Shown here: in pieces, positions 55,885 to 64,000 of the stretch
Numbering within the stretch: the first letter of the stretch is position 1
Layout of the letters: each line of letters begins with the position of its first letter
Assembly (NCBI GenBank): GCA_025504975.1
Contig: JANUWI010000011.1
Coordinates: forward strand, 1-64,000
Length of the DNA stretch: 64,000 nt
Direction of reading: 5' to 3'
DNA from: Plenodomus lindquistii
Taxonomy: Eukaryota; Ascomycota; Dothideomycetes; Pleosporales; Leptosphaeriaceae
Notes under the pieces: generated by a model
The model's input: only the letters and a program-made list of their open reading frames with translations
Databases searched by the model: none
What the model was told of the DNA's origin: nothing
Position numbers and translations under genes: made by a program

Positions 55885-56905
55885 TTGGGCGAAAAGCTGT
55901 TAAAGACATGTCCAGCCGACTTGGGCAAAGATTCAGAGTGCAAGACTATTATCCGCAGTCCTGCTGATACTACTGGTGAGTTGGCTGCGATATGCAACAT
56001 GTGCGGGTGCATGTGCGCTGACACGGGGCACAGTGAAGAACTGCGGTACGCCAATTTACGGCGGACGAGGCGGTCTTTACTTCAAAGCAAACACAAAGTC
56101 GACATTCAGTAAGTCGATGTACATTCAGAAACCAAGCGTCAAACTAAGCATGAATAGTGGCCCAATTCTGCCACGGTACGGGCGACTGCTCCGCCGCAGG
56201 TCTGAAGCGTGACGGAGGCGGAAGAGGTAGTGCCATCTTCTACGACGCCTCTGGCGATCTCATCGCTCCTATTGCCGTTGGTGACGGCTCTGAGGACTAG
56301 TTTGACACGTTCCTCGAGGATCATGGTGTAAATTCTTCATCGCTTGTCAAAGCGCGGTCTGTGGATGGTGTGCCCGTGTATAAAATTGGCAATCCGGCAC
56401 AGGCTCACTCAGTCGAGAAGCGCGGCTGCAAGGACTTTGAGCAGGATGGCGATAGGTACACCAAGACTGGTATGTTATGTCGGTTGGATGCTGAGGCCCA
56501 CTGTCCCGTCCCAACTCATACATGTTCTTTTCTTGTTGCTAAGATCTGACTGACTCGTCACTTCCAGGCGACAAAAGCTACCAGGTGTCAGCGTACATCT
56601 GCAACTCCAACTCCAAGGTGACAATCACAAACGAGCAATCCGTATCCCGTACCACCACGTTTGGCGCCTCCATCGGCGATCCATTTGGCGTCGTCTCGGC
56701 GTCTACGGAGTCCTCAACTGAAGAGTCGGCAAGCCAGTCCTTCTCGTACGAGTACACGCCCGACGACAGCCAGTGCGGGCACTTGTCTTGGACCCCGTAT
56801 TTTGAGTGCGTCAGTGGCAAGATCCCGGATTGTGATGGACACAATCAGTTGGGCGAGGTGTGCACTGCGAAAAGGATTAACGACAATCAGTTGGATGGTG
56901 CGTAA
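55885..56905 (+). pseudogene. Broken gene for a Cys-containing secreted-type protein
   Basis: Four protein-like segments are joined by good introns: a GTGAGT donor near 55976 to an acceptor near 56030, GTAAGT near 56110 to TAG near 56158, and GTATGT near 56470 to CAG near 56568. The frame is interrupted by TAG at 56298-56300 in the third segment, and no start or signal peptide could be found at the 5' end. Content: paired cysteines (DLGKDSECK, NCGTPIYGG, FCHGTGDCSAAG, CGHLSWTPYFEC), and a Thr/Ser-rich C-terminal part (SVSRTTTFGASIGDPFG). It resembles secreted proteins of unknown function; the family is not named with confidence. The TAG could be an error in the assembly. Confidence 0.55.
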
Positions 56906-57275
56906 GTGTTTGTGCAGACAGATTAGATGGGTGTGGTGTGTCGCTGGGATGTAGAAGTAGAGTTAGGGGTTGGTGTAGAAGAGCATGCCGCGAGAGTGAC
57001 GATGTGAAGATCTAGGTAGATAAACTGAGAATACATTTAAATTGAAGCAGAAAGAAAGAAGACCATGTCTATGAAGGAGAAAAGTGATGAAGATAGCAGT
57101 AGGAAGACGATTACTTGAGATATAAAAATAACATCTCCTCCCAGAGGCATACATACAACCCAGATCTCTAATACTTATTACCACAGCCCACCCAAGGAGA
57201 TCCTAGAGAACGAAAAAGCAATAAAAAAGAAAGTTCGAATATATCCCAAACTTGACGCTTGAGCACGTTGATAGA

Positions 57276-57364
57276 TGTCCCCTTCGTGGATCGAACACGA
57301 TACCTCCAGATGTAGTGACCGAGATAGCTTCAGTCTGGCGCTCTCCCAATTGAGCTAAGGAGAC
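57276..57364 (-). tRNA. tRNA-Phe (GAA) with a 16-nt intron
   Basis: Read on the minus strand: acceptor stem GTCTCCT/AGGGGAC with discriminator A, D arm AGCTCAATTGGGAGAGC, anticodon arm CCAGA-CTGAAGA-TCTGG with anticodon GAA, T arm TCGTG-TTCGATC-CACGA. The intron CTATCTCGGTCACTAC lies after position 37, the standard place. Mature length is 73 nt before CCA addition. All stems pair. Confidence 0.95.
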
Positions 57365-57707
57365 AAGACATGGCTGTTTAGGCCATTTAGCTTTTTGAAC
57401 TGAGTGGGAGTTCTGATGAAGGAAATGGCAAATTATTATCTAATTAAGCAAGTTATCACTGAGGCGCAATCGACCAGTGTGAGGGGCGGATAGGTGAGCG
57501 GGGAGTGGGGTTGAAGGATCAGAGCGGTAGAGTTCGGCAAAGTTAGTGTGAGAATGGCGTTTTAGGATTGGATTCGGCTTGGCGCGGATGGGGGATTGTT
57601 TGTGGTATGACCTCACCACTCTCGAACAAATTCAGACCTTCCTTCATGCGACGGTCCACTTCTCAATTGCTGCTTGTACATTGTGTGCATCATCTTGGTT
57701 TTGAAGA
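57365..57707. other. Intergenic, no gene seen
   Basis: 343 bp between the tRNA 5' end and the next start; it holds the promoter of the reductase gene. Confidence 0.5.
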
Positions 57708-58738
57708 ATGGCAATAGTGCAGAATTGGCTGCCGCCGTCGCGTGAGAATTGGGAGTTGTTGTGCTATGTCTGGCAGTTCTTTCCTCTTGTACGTTTATTT
57801 CTTTCGTAATTGCAACCAGTCAAGTCCAAAAAACATAGACACATGTGAACTATCACTAACAATTACACGATTCTTACAGATCACAGCAGTCCAATGGCTA
57901 ACAGATTGGTACCCGCAAGGCAAAACATCTGAGGAATCTCGGTTCAACATCCCCGGCAAGATTGGTTGGGCGACCATGGAGAGCGTGGGCTTCATCGCAC
58001 TGCTGTACATTATGTATAGCCTACCGCTGGAATTGGGGATTGAAGGGGGTTTGCCGATTGGGAATTGGACCATGGCGGGGTGTTTTGTATGTCTTGAGAT
58101 ATCCAATCCCCTACCTTGCGCCTACGACTACAGATTATGGGATGGCTAACATGTCAAAGGTAATTCACTACATCTACCGCGCCGTCCTCGCTCCCCTCTT
58201 CCTCAACCCCAGCATGTCGCCCATGCACCCTCTCGTCTGGCTCATGGCCTTCGCCTTCCAAATCTGCAACGCCATTTCCATCGGTGGCTACCTCGCCGGC
58301 TACGGCCCAACACACCAATCGCAATGGGCGAGCCGGGCGGAATACACTTTCGTCGGGCTAGTAATCTGGTGTTGGGGCCTGCTGGCAAACATCTTCCACG
58401 ACGACGATTTGCGCGAGATTCGCCGCAGTGCAGACCGCAAGCAGAGGAGGCTGGCGAAGGAGGAGGGCAAGAGCGTGCAGAGTGTGGATAAGGTGTACAT
58501 GGTGCCGAAGAATGGGCTGTTTAGGTATGTGCTGCATGCGCATTATTTATGTGAGTGGGTTGAGTGGGGGGGCTGGTGGATGATGGGGGGGCGGGCGTGT
58601 GTGCCTGCGCGGACGTTTTTGGTCAATGAGATTGCGACCATGTTGCCTAGGGCGTTGGCGGGGAAGAGGTGGTATGAGAGGAAGTTTGGCAAGGACAAGT
58701 TGGAAGGGAGGAAGGCTGTGATTCCGGGGTTGATCTGA
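57708..58738 (+). CDS. Steroid 5-alpha-reductase-family membrane protein
   Basis: Three exons: 57708-57788, 57880-58086 and 58160-58738; 867 nt, 288 residues. Hydrophobic helices are visible at about 35-65, 80-110 (VIHYIYRAVLAPLF), 115-145 and 155-175. Family blocks are RFNIPGKIGWATMES, IHYIYR, HDDDLREIR with the charged stretch after it, and the C-terminal YVLHAHYLCEWVEWGGWW and RTFLVNEIATMLPRALAGKRWYERKFG, matching the NADPH-binding C-terminal domain of 3-oxo-5-alpha-steroid 4-dehydrogenases. Fungal members reduce enone or polyprenol-type lipids in the ER; the substrate is unknown here. Confidence 0.88.
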
Positions 58739-59198
58739 CAGTATCATACCGAAATGTTCACAGTTGCGCAACTCACAATTTTTGCGGTGACGACGAGTGG
58801 TGGTACTGTTAACACTCTCTGCCCAGCAATCAAGAGATTGCATGCACATGTTCACAAGACGAGGATTTCATCATTCGAACTGGGGCTGACGCTTGACCAG
58901 AGAATACATGAACACCTCCCGCATGATAACCCAATAGCAATCCCGGTAATACAGCTCCAAGCCACCCCCTCCATAGTTGCTGACATGAGCCCAAACCCCT
59001 CACCGAGAGGCTCGAGCCAACATACTATATAGAGCAGGTATCTCGAAATCATACGTCAACATACTTGGAATCTTACGTCTGAACCCCTTCACACTTACCT
59101 ATCGTTACGTCGTGCCCTGGTGCGCTATTTGCGACAGGTACCATACCATACAGACCTCCCCGCTCCCAACTCTTCCCGAGGGAGACCCAATCGCGCAG
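58739..59198. other. Intergenic, no gene seen
   Basis: 460 bp between two plus-strand genes. The F-box frame stays open upstream to 59112, but only with a non-ATG start. Confidence 0.5.
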
Positions 59199-59924
59199 AT
59201 GTCCTGGCTTACATGTCTCCCCAACGAGCTCAGTGATATGATTGTCGATGAGCTGCACCAACAGGATGCCTTCAGCGTTTGGCGACTTCGTCTGACGTGC
59301 AAGGAACTTCAGAAGAACGTCGAAGCCTACTATAGGCACAAAAAACTCCCCACCCATGCTGAGTTTGTCGAGATCGCACGCCACGGTAACGAGCGACACC
59401 CCCAAAACTCATCCATAGGGCGCTTCGCATGCCTGCTTTGCATCTCCCTAGCCGAGCGTTCGAGCTTCGGCGAGGACATGTTGGCGTTCGATGACGACTG
59501 TCGAGCTTGCGCGCCGTGCGCCTTCAGCGATAGAGGGTATGCGGCCGGGACTAGAAAACTAGTTGGCGGGGAGCAATGGGTGAAATACAAAGGCTGCAAA
59601 GGGCTCAAGAAGGGACCTGATCTGGCTGGACCGCCTTCGTGCGGACAACTCTGCAGGTTCTGCTGTGATGGAGAGCGCTCTCCACTGCCGCAGGGGGATC
59701 AAGAGAATTTGGAACGTCCCCTTGGCATGCGAGAAACTGGCGTGGATGACGACTCATCATCTCAGTCCATTGATGGAAGCATGACGCCTCCATCACCACG
59801 GGGAAGAGTGGAGCAGTCCAGGGAACAGCCTCAGCCTGCTTCACCGATTTCCCCACTCTCGGGGGTGGGAAGCTATGCAGAGATATTTGACTCGCATAGC
59901 GCTCATGAGGATCTAGAAGGGTGA
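59199..59924 (+). CDS. F-box-like protein
   Basis: 241 residues from the first ATG at 59199. The N-terminal 40 residues match an F-box (WLTCLPNELSDMIVDEL, then VWRLRLTCKEL), the motif that binds Skp1 in SCF ubiquitin ligases. The middle has several Cys pairs (CLLC, CRACAPC, CGQLCRFCC), perhaps a metal site. The C-terminus is Ser/Pro-rich and probably disordered. No LRR or WD repeats follow, so the target-binding part is unknown. An upstream exon with another start cannot be excluded because the frame remains open to 59112. Confidence 0.7.
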   Translation: MSWLTCLPNELSDMIVDELHQQDAFSVWRLRLTCKELQKNVEAYYRHKKLPTHAEFVEIARHGNERHPQNSSIGRFACLLCISLAERSSFGEDMLAFDDDCRACAPCAFSDRGYAAGTRKLVGGEQWVKYKGCKGLKKGPDLAGPPSCGQLCRFCCDGERSPLPQGDQENLERPLGMRETGVDDDSSSQSIDGSMTPPSPRGRVEQSREQPQPASPISPLSGVGSYAEIFDSHSAHEDLEG

Positions 59925-61230
59925 TGGGAAATGGTTAGCCAGGATACCTTGATTGCTGAGGGTTGTCAAAAGCGCGAGCTGAATCCATGGAGCCACTTGC
60001 CCTCTATCGCCATGATCCTGTTCAACCTGGCTTGGAACTGCGAATGAGGCCAACCTCTGTCATGGATCGTGATCGGTGTCCTCCAATGCTGCATACCACA
60101 CCCGCCACTGCCTTTCCGTCCTCAAACTAGCAACAGCGCGTGTCCTATAAACTGACGCGTATGATAACCACTTCGCCTGGTTGGCATATTATTTGCGAAT
60201 GGACCTTACCCGACTAACCAGATGCTTGCTCCTCTCCGTCCTCGTCCTCGTCCTGTTCCTATTCCTTCGCTCAAACAATCTACCCCTGCACTTTCCCCAT
60301 TCTGCACGCCAGTCCCTGAATTCCCTGGACTCCACCTCTCCAAATACTTATGCTCTTTCCATTTACAACCCGTCTTTTCCCAAGTACTTTTCAGATCTGG
60401 CTTGATTCCCCCCGCAACAACATAACGACATATCCACTACGCTGCGCAAACGTCGACTCCCTCCCTTGTCTTGTGCGCATGTTTCGCCTGCACCTTAGCC
60501 CACAGACAAGACAATATGCGCCATTGAATCATCAAGTTTGTACCCCGACCAAGGGACAAAAAAGAGCATGAGTTGTTAGTGTGAGTTGGATGGTAGTCGT
60601 ATGGGGAAGAGCTGGCCGCAATTTGCGCATAGAAACTTGTACTCGTATCAGCGAGCCATGTTTGCCTGGCATATGTAACACATGGCGGTAGTTAAAGTTA
60701 GTACCTCAGGTACGTTGTTGACAAGGCTGTTGTACTCGCATAGTGGTCAAGACATGAACATTGTAATTGGAACTGTGGCGTTTTCAGCCTCTCAAAATCC
60801 AATGCATACAGTACGGTGCAGCGATTAGCCGCATTAGTGCTGATCATCAACCATGGCATTCCCGCGATCCAATCCAATCCAATCCAATGCAGCTCTCCAA
60901 GTCTCCAGTCAAACAGAATTAGCAATGCAGGAGGTATGAAGCTAGAGTATAGACGCAGAACTATTGGCGGGAAGGGACGACGAGATTACATACTATATAC
61001 GAACAAACACGAGCAATAGCAACATCATCACAGGATAAGTGACGGGACAGTTTTTCGCCATGATGCAATCCGAGGTGTCTTTAGAGGAGGGGTCCCACAT
61101 ACTGTACGAGGTCTATATTAAGAGCGGCCAAATGTGCATGGCGCTAACTCGGATGCACGGGCTATGTCGATGATGAACCTGGCAAGCATCGAGGGGGAGC
61201 TTGAGCATGGAAGGAGTATGTAAAGTAGAG

Positions 61231-61231
<1 letters not shown>

Positions 61232-61277
<46 letters not shown>
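61232..61277. repeat. (TG)n microsatellite
   Basis: About 23 uninterrupted TG units. It is far longer than any other dinucleotide tract in the non-RIP part and a good polymorphic marker. Confidence 0.97.
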
Positions 61278-61279
<2 letters not shown>

Positions 61280-61451
61280 TATGTTGTGCAACCCCAGTCC
61301 CGTGGCAGCGATGAGAATTGTGGAGTGGCCGTATATGGATGCATCATCTTGGTGTGTTGTGTGTTGCTGCATGGGGCACTAGCGCTGGGCGTGGCGTCCT
61401 CGGCACCTGTGACCTTGCCCCTTTGAAAAGGCACCCCGGGGCGTTTTGGGA

Positions 61452-61494
61452 TGAGTCGTGAGTCGTGAGACGTGAGTCGTGAGACGTGAGACGT
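61452..61494. repeat. Minisatellite of GTGAGTC/GTGAGAC units
   Basis: About six 7-bp units alternating between GAGTCGT and GAGACGT. Confidence 0.9.
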
Positions 61495-61757
61495 GACTGC
61501 GATTGTTGTTGCTCTTTGCTTTGTTTGGATTCATTGGCCTGTGGATGGTGGTTGCAGTGACATAGGGGTGTACCTGCACAAAACTCGCATCTTTTCAGCT
61601 CTACTCGATTCCAATACTGTTGGACCAAAGACTGGTGGCCATTGTTGGCAATTGGAATTGGCAGAGGATTGGCAAGCTGGTAGATGGCCCCGTCCCTGCA
61701 CCACCTCCTCTTTTGGCCCCATCACCCTCACACGGTAGATGCTGTACACCTGCCAAC

Positions 61758-61805
61758 TCTACTCTACTCCACTCTACTCTACTCTACTCTACTCTACTCT
61801 ACTCT
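61758..61805. repeat. (ACTCT)n pentanucleotide tract
   Basis: About nine CTACT/ACTCT units with one imperfect unit (CCACT), ahead of the gene at 62067. Confidence 0.95.
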
Positions 61806-62066
61806 GTTCTCCCAACACACGTACACGGGTGTATCTAGGTGTAGCACGCCGTGTCCCCACGCAGCCTGCACCCTGCAGCCTCCCAGCTGCCGCCCGCTGC
61901 TGCATTCCGCGACACACGACCCCATTTTTCACGGCGGCTCTTGTCCGCAGCCGTCGTCGCGCGCCCCATCGACTTTTGTTCCACTCTTTCGCTTTCTCAT
62001 CACGCTGCTTGCTGTCTGACGGTTGACTGACTTCTCGACCACCGCCATCGCCGTCGAGTCGTCACC

Positions 62067-63533
62067 ATGTCGAGCAATGCTACTGCTGCCAGTACGTTGC
62101 TGCCTTCCCTTGTCTCTGCCTCTCCTCCCCCCTCTGCTTCTTCTGCCTCTCCTCCCAGTCCGTCTGTAACACCGTCTGCAGCGCCCTCGGCTGCCCCGTC
62201 GCAACCTTCACAGCCCTCCTCACCACCACCGTCGTCCGCTGCTGCTGCTCCCTCGCCTTCGTCTAACCAACAATCAGCGGCGCCGCCCGCCTCGAGCGCT
62301 GCCCCTTCACCGCCGCCCGCCTCGAGCCAGCCGCCCACGAGCCAGCCGCCGCCCGCGCCATCGTCGAGCCCTGCCCCAGCACCCTCGTCGGCAGCACCAC
62401 CACCGCCGCCGCCATCATCAGCACCACCACCACCGCCCGCGTCAAGCGCACCGCCCCCAGCGCAATCTTCGGCAGCCCCTCCCCCCAACACCACGCCCAC
62501 GGGCGCGCCCGACGACACCACCCAAGTCATCACAGCCTCGCAGGCCGCCCCGACCACGGACATCACCACCATTGTCGTCACGTCGACACCGCCCGGCCCA
62601 AATGCATCGCCCACTGTCATTGTCATCACGTCGACCGTCAGTGCCCCCAATGGCGCGACCAACACTGCCAATGGCGGCGCGACTAACACGCGCTCTGCCA
62701 ATCCAAGCAGCACCGACCCGACACAGCTGCAGAATGCCCAAAAAGAGAGCTCTGGTGGCCTGAGCACCGGCGGCAAGACTGCCATCGCCGTCGTCATCCC
62801 CGTCGTGGTCGTCGCCCTCCTCGTCATTGCCGGCCTCTTCTTCTGGCGCAAACGCAAGCAGCGCAAGACAGCCGAAGACGAGCGCCGCAAGGAGGTCGAA
62901 GAGTACGGATTCAACCCCAACCACGACCCCACCCTCCCTGCCGTCGGCGGCCTCGCCATGGCCGAAGACGACAGCGGCTACCGCGGCTGGGGCAACACTG
63001 CCACGAGCTCCAACCGCAAGGCCTCGACCACCCTGACCTCGGGCATGACGTACTCGGACAGCAACAGCAACCCCGGCGGCTACAACAACGTGAGCCCCCA
63101 CTCCCCAACCCAAGGCGCATACTCGGACGCCCAATCCAACGATCCTCTCGTAAACGGCCGCCGCGAAACCATGGACTCGGACGGCATTGGTGCTCTAGGT
63201 GCTGTCGGTGGTGCCGTCGCTGCCAACTCTGCACACAACGCCACCGGTGTCCACCGCGGCCCATCAAACGCTTCATCATCCTACTCTGCCGCCGGCCGCT
63301 CGGACGGCTCGGGCGAGTACCCCGGCATGGTTGCTGGCAGCAACCCCACTGAATTCTATACCGACCAGGGCTACTACCAAAGCGGGCCCTATGGCCAAGG
63401 GGATCCTTATGGCGGTGTCAGCGCAAACCATCAGCCCATAATACGGGATGTGAGCGCGAGGCGGAATACGCGGATCGAAAACCCAAGCGTGTTCCCGCAG
63501 CAGGGCAACTCGGGCATCGCGCAGAACTTTTAG
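62067..63533 (+). CDS. Pro/Ser/Ala-rich single-pass membrane protein (wall-sensor-like)
   Basis: 488 residues, one exon, ATG at 62067 in CACCATGTC. Residues 10-150 are almost only Ser, Pro and Ala, a likely O-mannosylated rod. Next comes a Thr/Val-rich stretch (TTIVVTSTPPG and VIVITSTV blocks). A single membrane helix lies at about 240-261 (AVVIPVVVVALLVIAGLFFW) followed by RKRKQRK, as in fungal cell-surface sensors. The cytosolic tail of about 220 residues is rich in Ser, Asn, Gly and Tyr. There is no WSC or other named ectodomain, and no N-terminal signal peptide is visible; the membrane helix may serve as the signal. Confidence 0.75.
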   Translation: MSSNATAASTLLPSLVSASPPPSASSASPPSPSVTPSAAPSAAPSQPSQPSSPPPSSAAAAPSPSSNQQSAAPPASSAAPSPPPASSQPPTSQPPPAPSSSPAPAPSSAAPPPPPPSSAPPPPPASSAPPPAQSSAAPPPNTTPTGAPDDTTQVITASQAAPTTDITTIVVTSTPPGPNASPTVIVITSTVSAPNGATNTANGGATNTRSANPSSTDPTQLQNAQKESSGGLSTGGKTAIAVVIPVVVVALLVIAGLFFWRKRKQRKTAEDERRKEVEEYGFNPNHDPTLPAVGGLAMAEDDSGYRGWGNTATSSNRKASTTLTSGMTYSDSNSNPGGYNNVSPHSPTQGAYSDAQSNDPLVNGRRETMDSDGIGALGAVGGAVAANSAHNATGVHRGPSNASSSYSAAGRSDGSGEYPGMVAGSNPTEFYTDQGYYQSGPYGQGDPYGGVSANHQPIIRDVSARRNTRIENPSVFPQQGNSGIAQNF

Positions 63534-64000
63534 GCATTTGATGGGTTCTTTGCGGCGTTTTTATTCTTCGAATACGATGTTTGTTCATGACACATCGCTA
63601 ATTGTACATTGCGACATCCACACACTTACCATTTACTATCTACCTATCGCTGTCATCACCATCATCTTCTTTATTTTTCTTCATTCATGTTCAGGGTCAT
63701 TGTCGAGATATATACCATTACGGTGGGCGTTTTTATCGGAAAGGAAATTTGTTTTGTTTTCATTCCAAACTCTATCACTACCACTGCGCAACACCTTTTT
63801 TCCTTGTTATCTACACGTGCGGAATGTCCGACCCTAGCTAGAGTGAAGTATGGTAGGTGGGGTATGCATATACGCGCGTTGTTGCATATGCACAGTCAGC
63901 ACCATTGAGATTAGGCACGAATCGAGGCTGTGTGACGAGGAAGAGGGGGGTACGAGATTACCGAGTATGGTGTGGTGGGGGGAGGTCATGTAGATGGATG
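63534..64000. other. 3' flank, no gene seen
   Basis: T-rich 3' flank of the preceding gene and unassigned sequence to the window end. Confidence 0.5.

Larger units (their letters stand above)
59925..62066. other. 2.1-kb intergenic region with simple repeats
   Basis: No supportable gene. It contains a (TG)n tract (61232-61277), a GTGAGTC/GTGAGAC minisatellite (61452-61494), an (ACTCT)n tract (61758-61805) and a short AATCC triplet-type run near 60873. Frames over these tracts are artefacts of the repeats. Confidence 0.6.

Noticed and set aside
61118..61434. Frames encoding long HT or CV runs
   Set aside because: Translation artefacts of the (TG)n microsatellite.
62000..63279. Large minus-strand frames of 122-319 codons opposite the Pro/Ser-rich gene
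   Set aside because: They are Gly/Ala-rich antisense shadows of the proline codons; the plus-strand gene has a membrane helix and a good start.

Overview
This window is filamentous-ascomycete nuclear DNA, most likely a dothideomycete of the Pleosporales type. The evidence is short GT-AG introns of about 47-90 nt with CTRAC/CTRAY branch points, TTAGGG/CCCTAA telomeric repeats, a Zn2Cys6 regulator, and two long AT-rich blocks in which the dinucleotides CA and TG are almost absent. That depletion is the footprint of repeat-induced point mutation (RIP). The family placements come from motifs read by eye; no database search was run.

Layout. (1) 1-5319 is a telomere-type module. A truncated copy and then a complete copy of an endonuclease-lacking Penelope-like retroelement (Coprina/Athena type) stand head to tail, with CCCTAA units at the junction and about 22 CCCTAA units behind the second copy. 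The complete copy has a basic ORF1, a reverse-transcriptase ORF2 in the -1 frame, an in-frame A AAA AAC heptamer followed by a large RNA hairpin over the ORF1 stop codon, and a type I hammerhead ribozyme fold in its terminal region. (2) 5380-9200 is a RIP-degraded AT-rich block. (3) 9200-20535 is a gene island of intact accessory enzymes: a bicupin, a Baeyer-Villiger-type monooxygenase, an SxxK serine hydrolase, a GFA-family zinc protein, a gentisate 1,2-dioxygenase-like cupin and a fumarylpyruvate-hydrolase-like FAH protein. (4) 20536-28030 is a second RIP block holding two Fot1/pogo-type DNA transposon relics that still have matching terminal inverted repeats. (5) 28769-64000 is ordinary euchromatin: a Zn2Cys6 regulator, a secreted FAD oxidase, a membrane protein, a branched-chain aminotransferase, a kelch membrane protein carrying a frameshift, a sugar transporter, a PPR protein, a Cwf18 splicing factor, an SCP-x thiolase, a broken secreted-protein gene, tRNA-Phe, a steroid-5-alpha-reductase-like protein, an F-box protein and a Pro/Ser-rich single-pass membrane protein.

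How the parts may work together. The island genes make chemical sense as one catabolic route: a ketone is oxidised to an ester (BVMO), the ester is hydrolysed (serine hydrolase), the resulting dihydroxy-aromatic ring is cleaved (gentisate-type cupin), and the ring-cleavage product is hydrolysed (FAH protein). This is inference from enzyme classes. The retroelement module fits telomere-primed insertion, because its 3' end abuts CCCTAA repeats in the orientation expected if the G-strand 3' end primed reverse transcription.

Most multi-exon models below were assembled by hand from splice signals and reading frame. For each one, except the kelch gene with its reported 2-nt excess, the exon lengths sum to a multiple of three.
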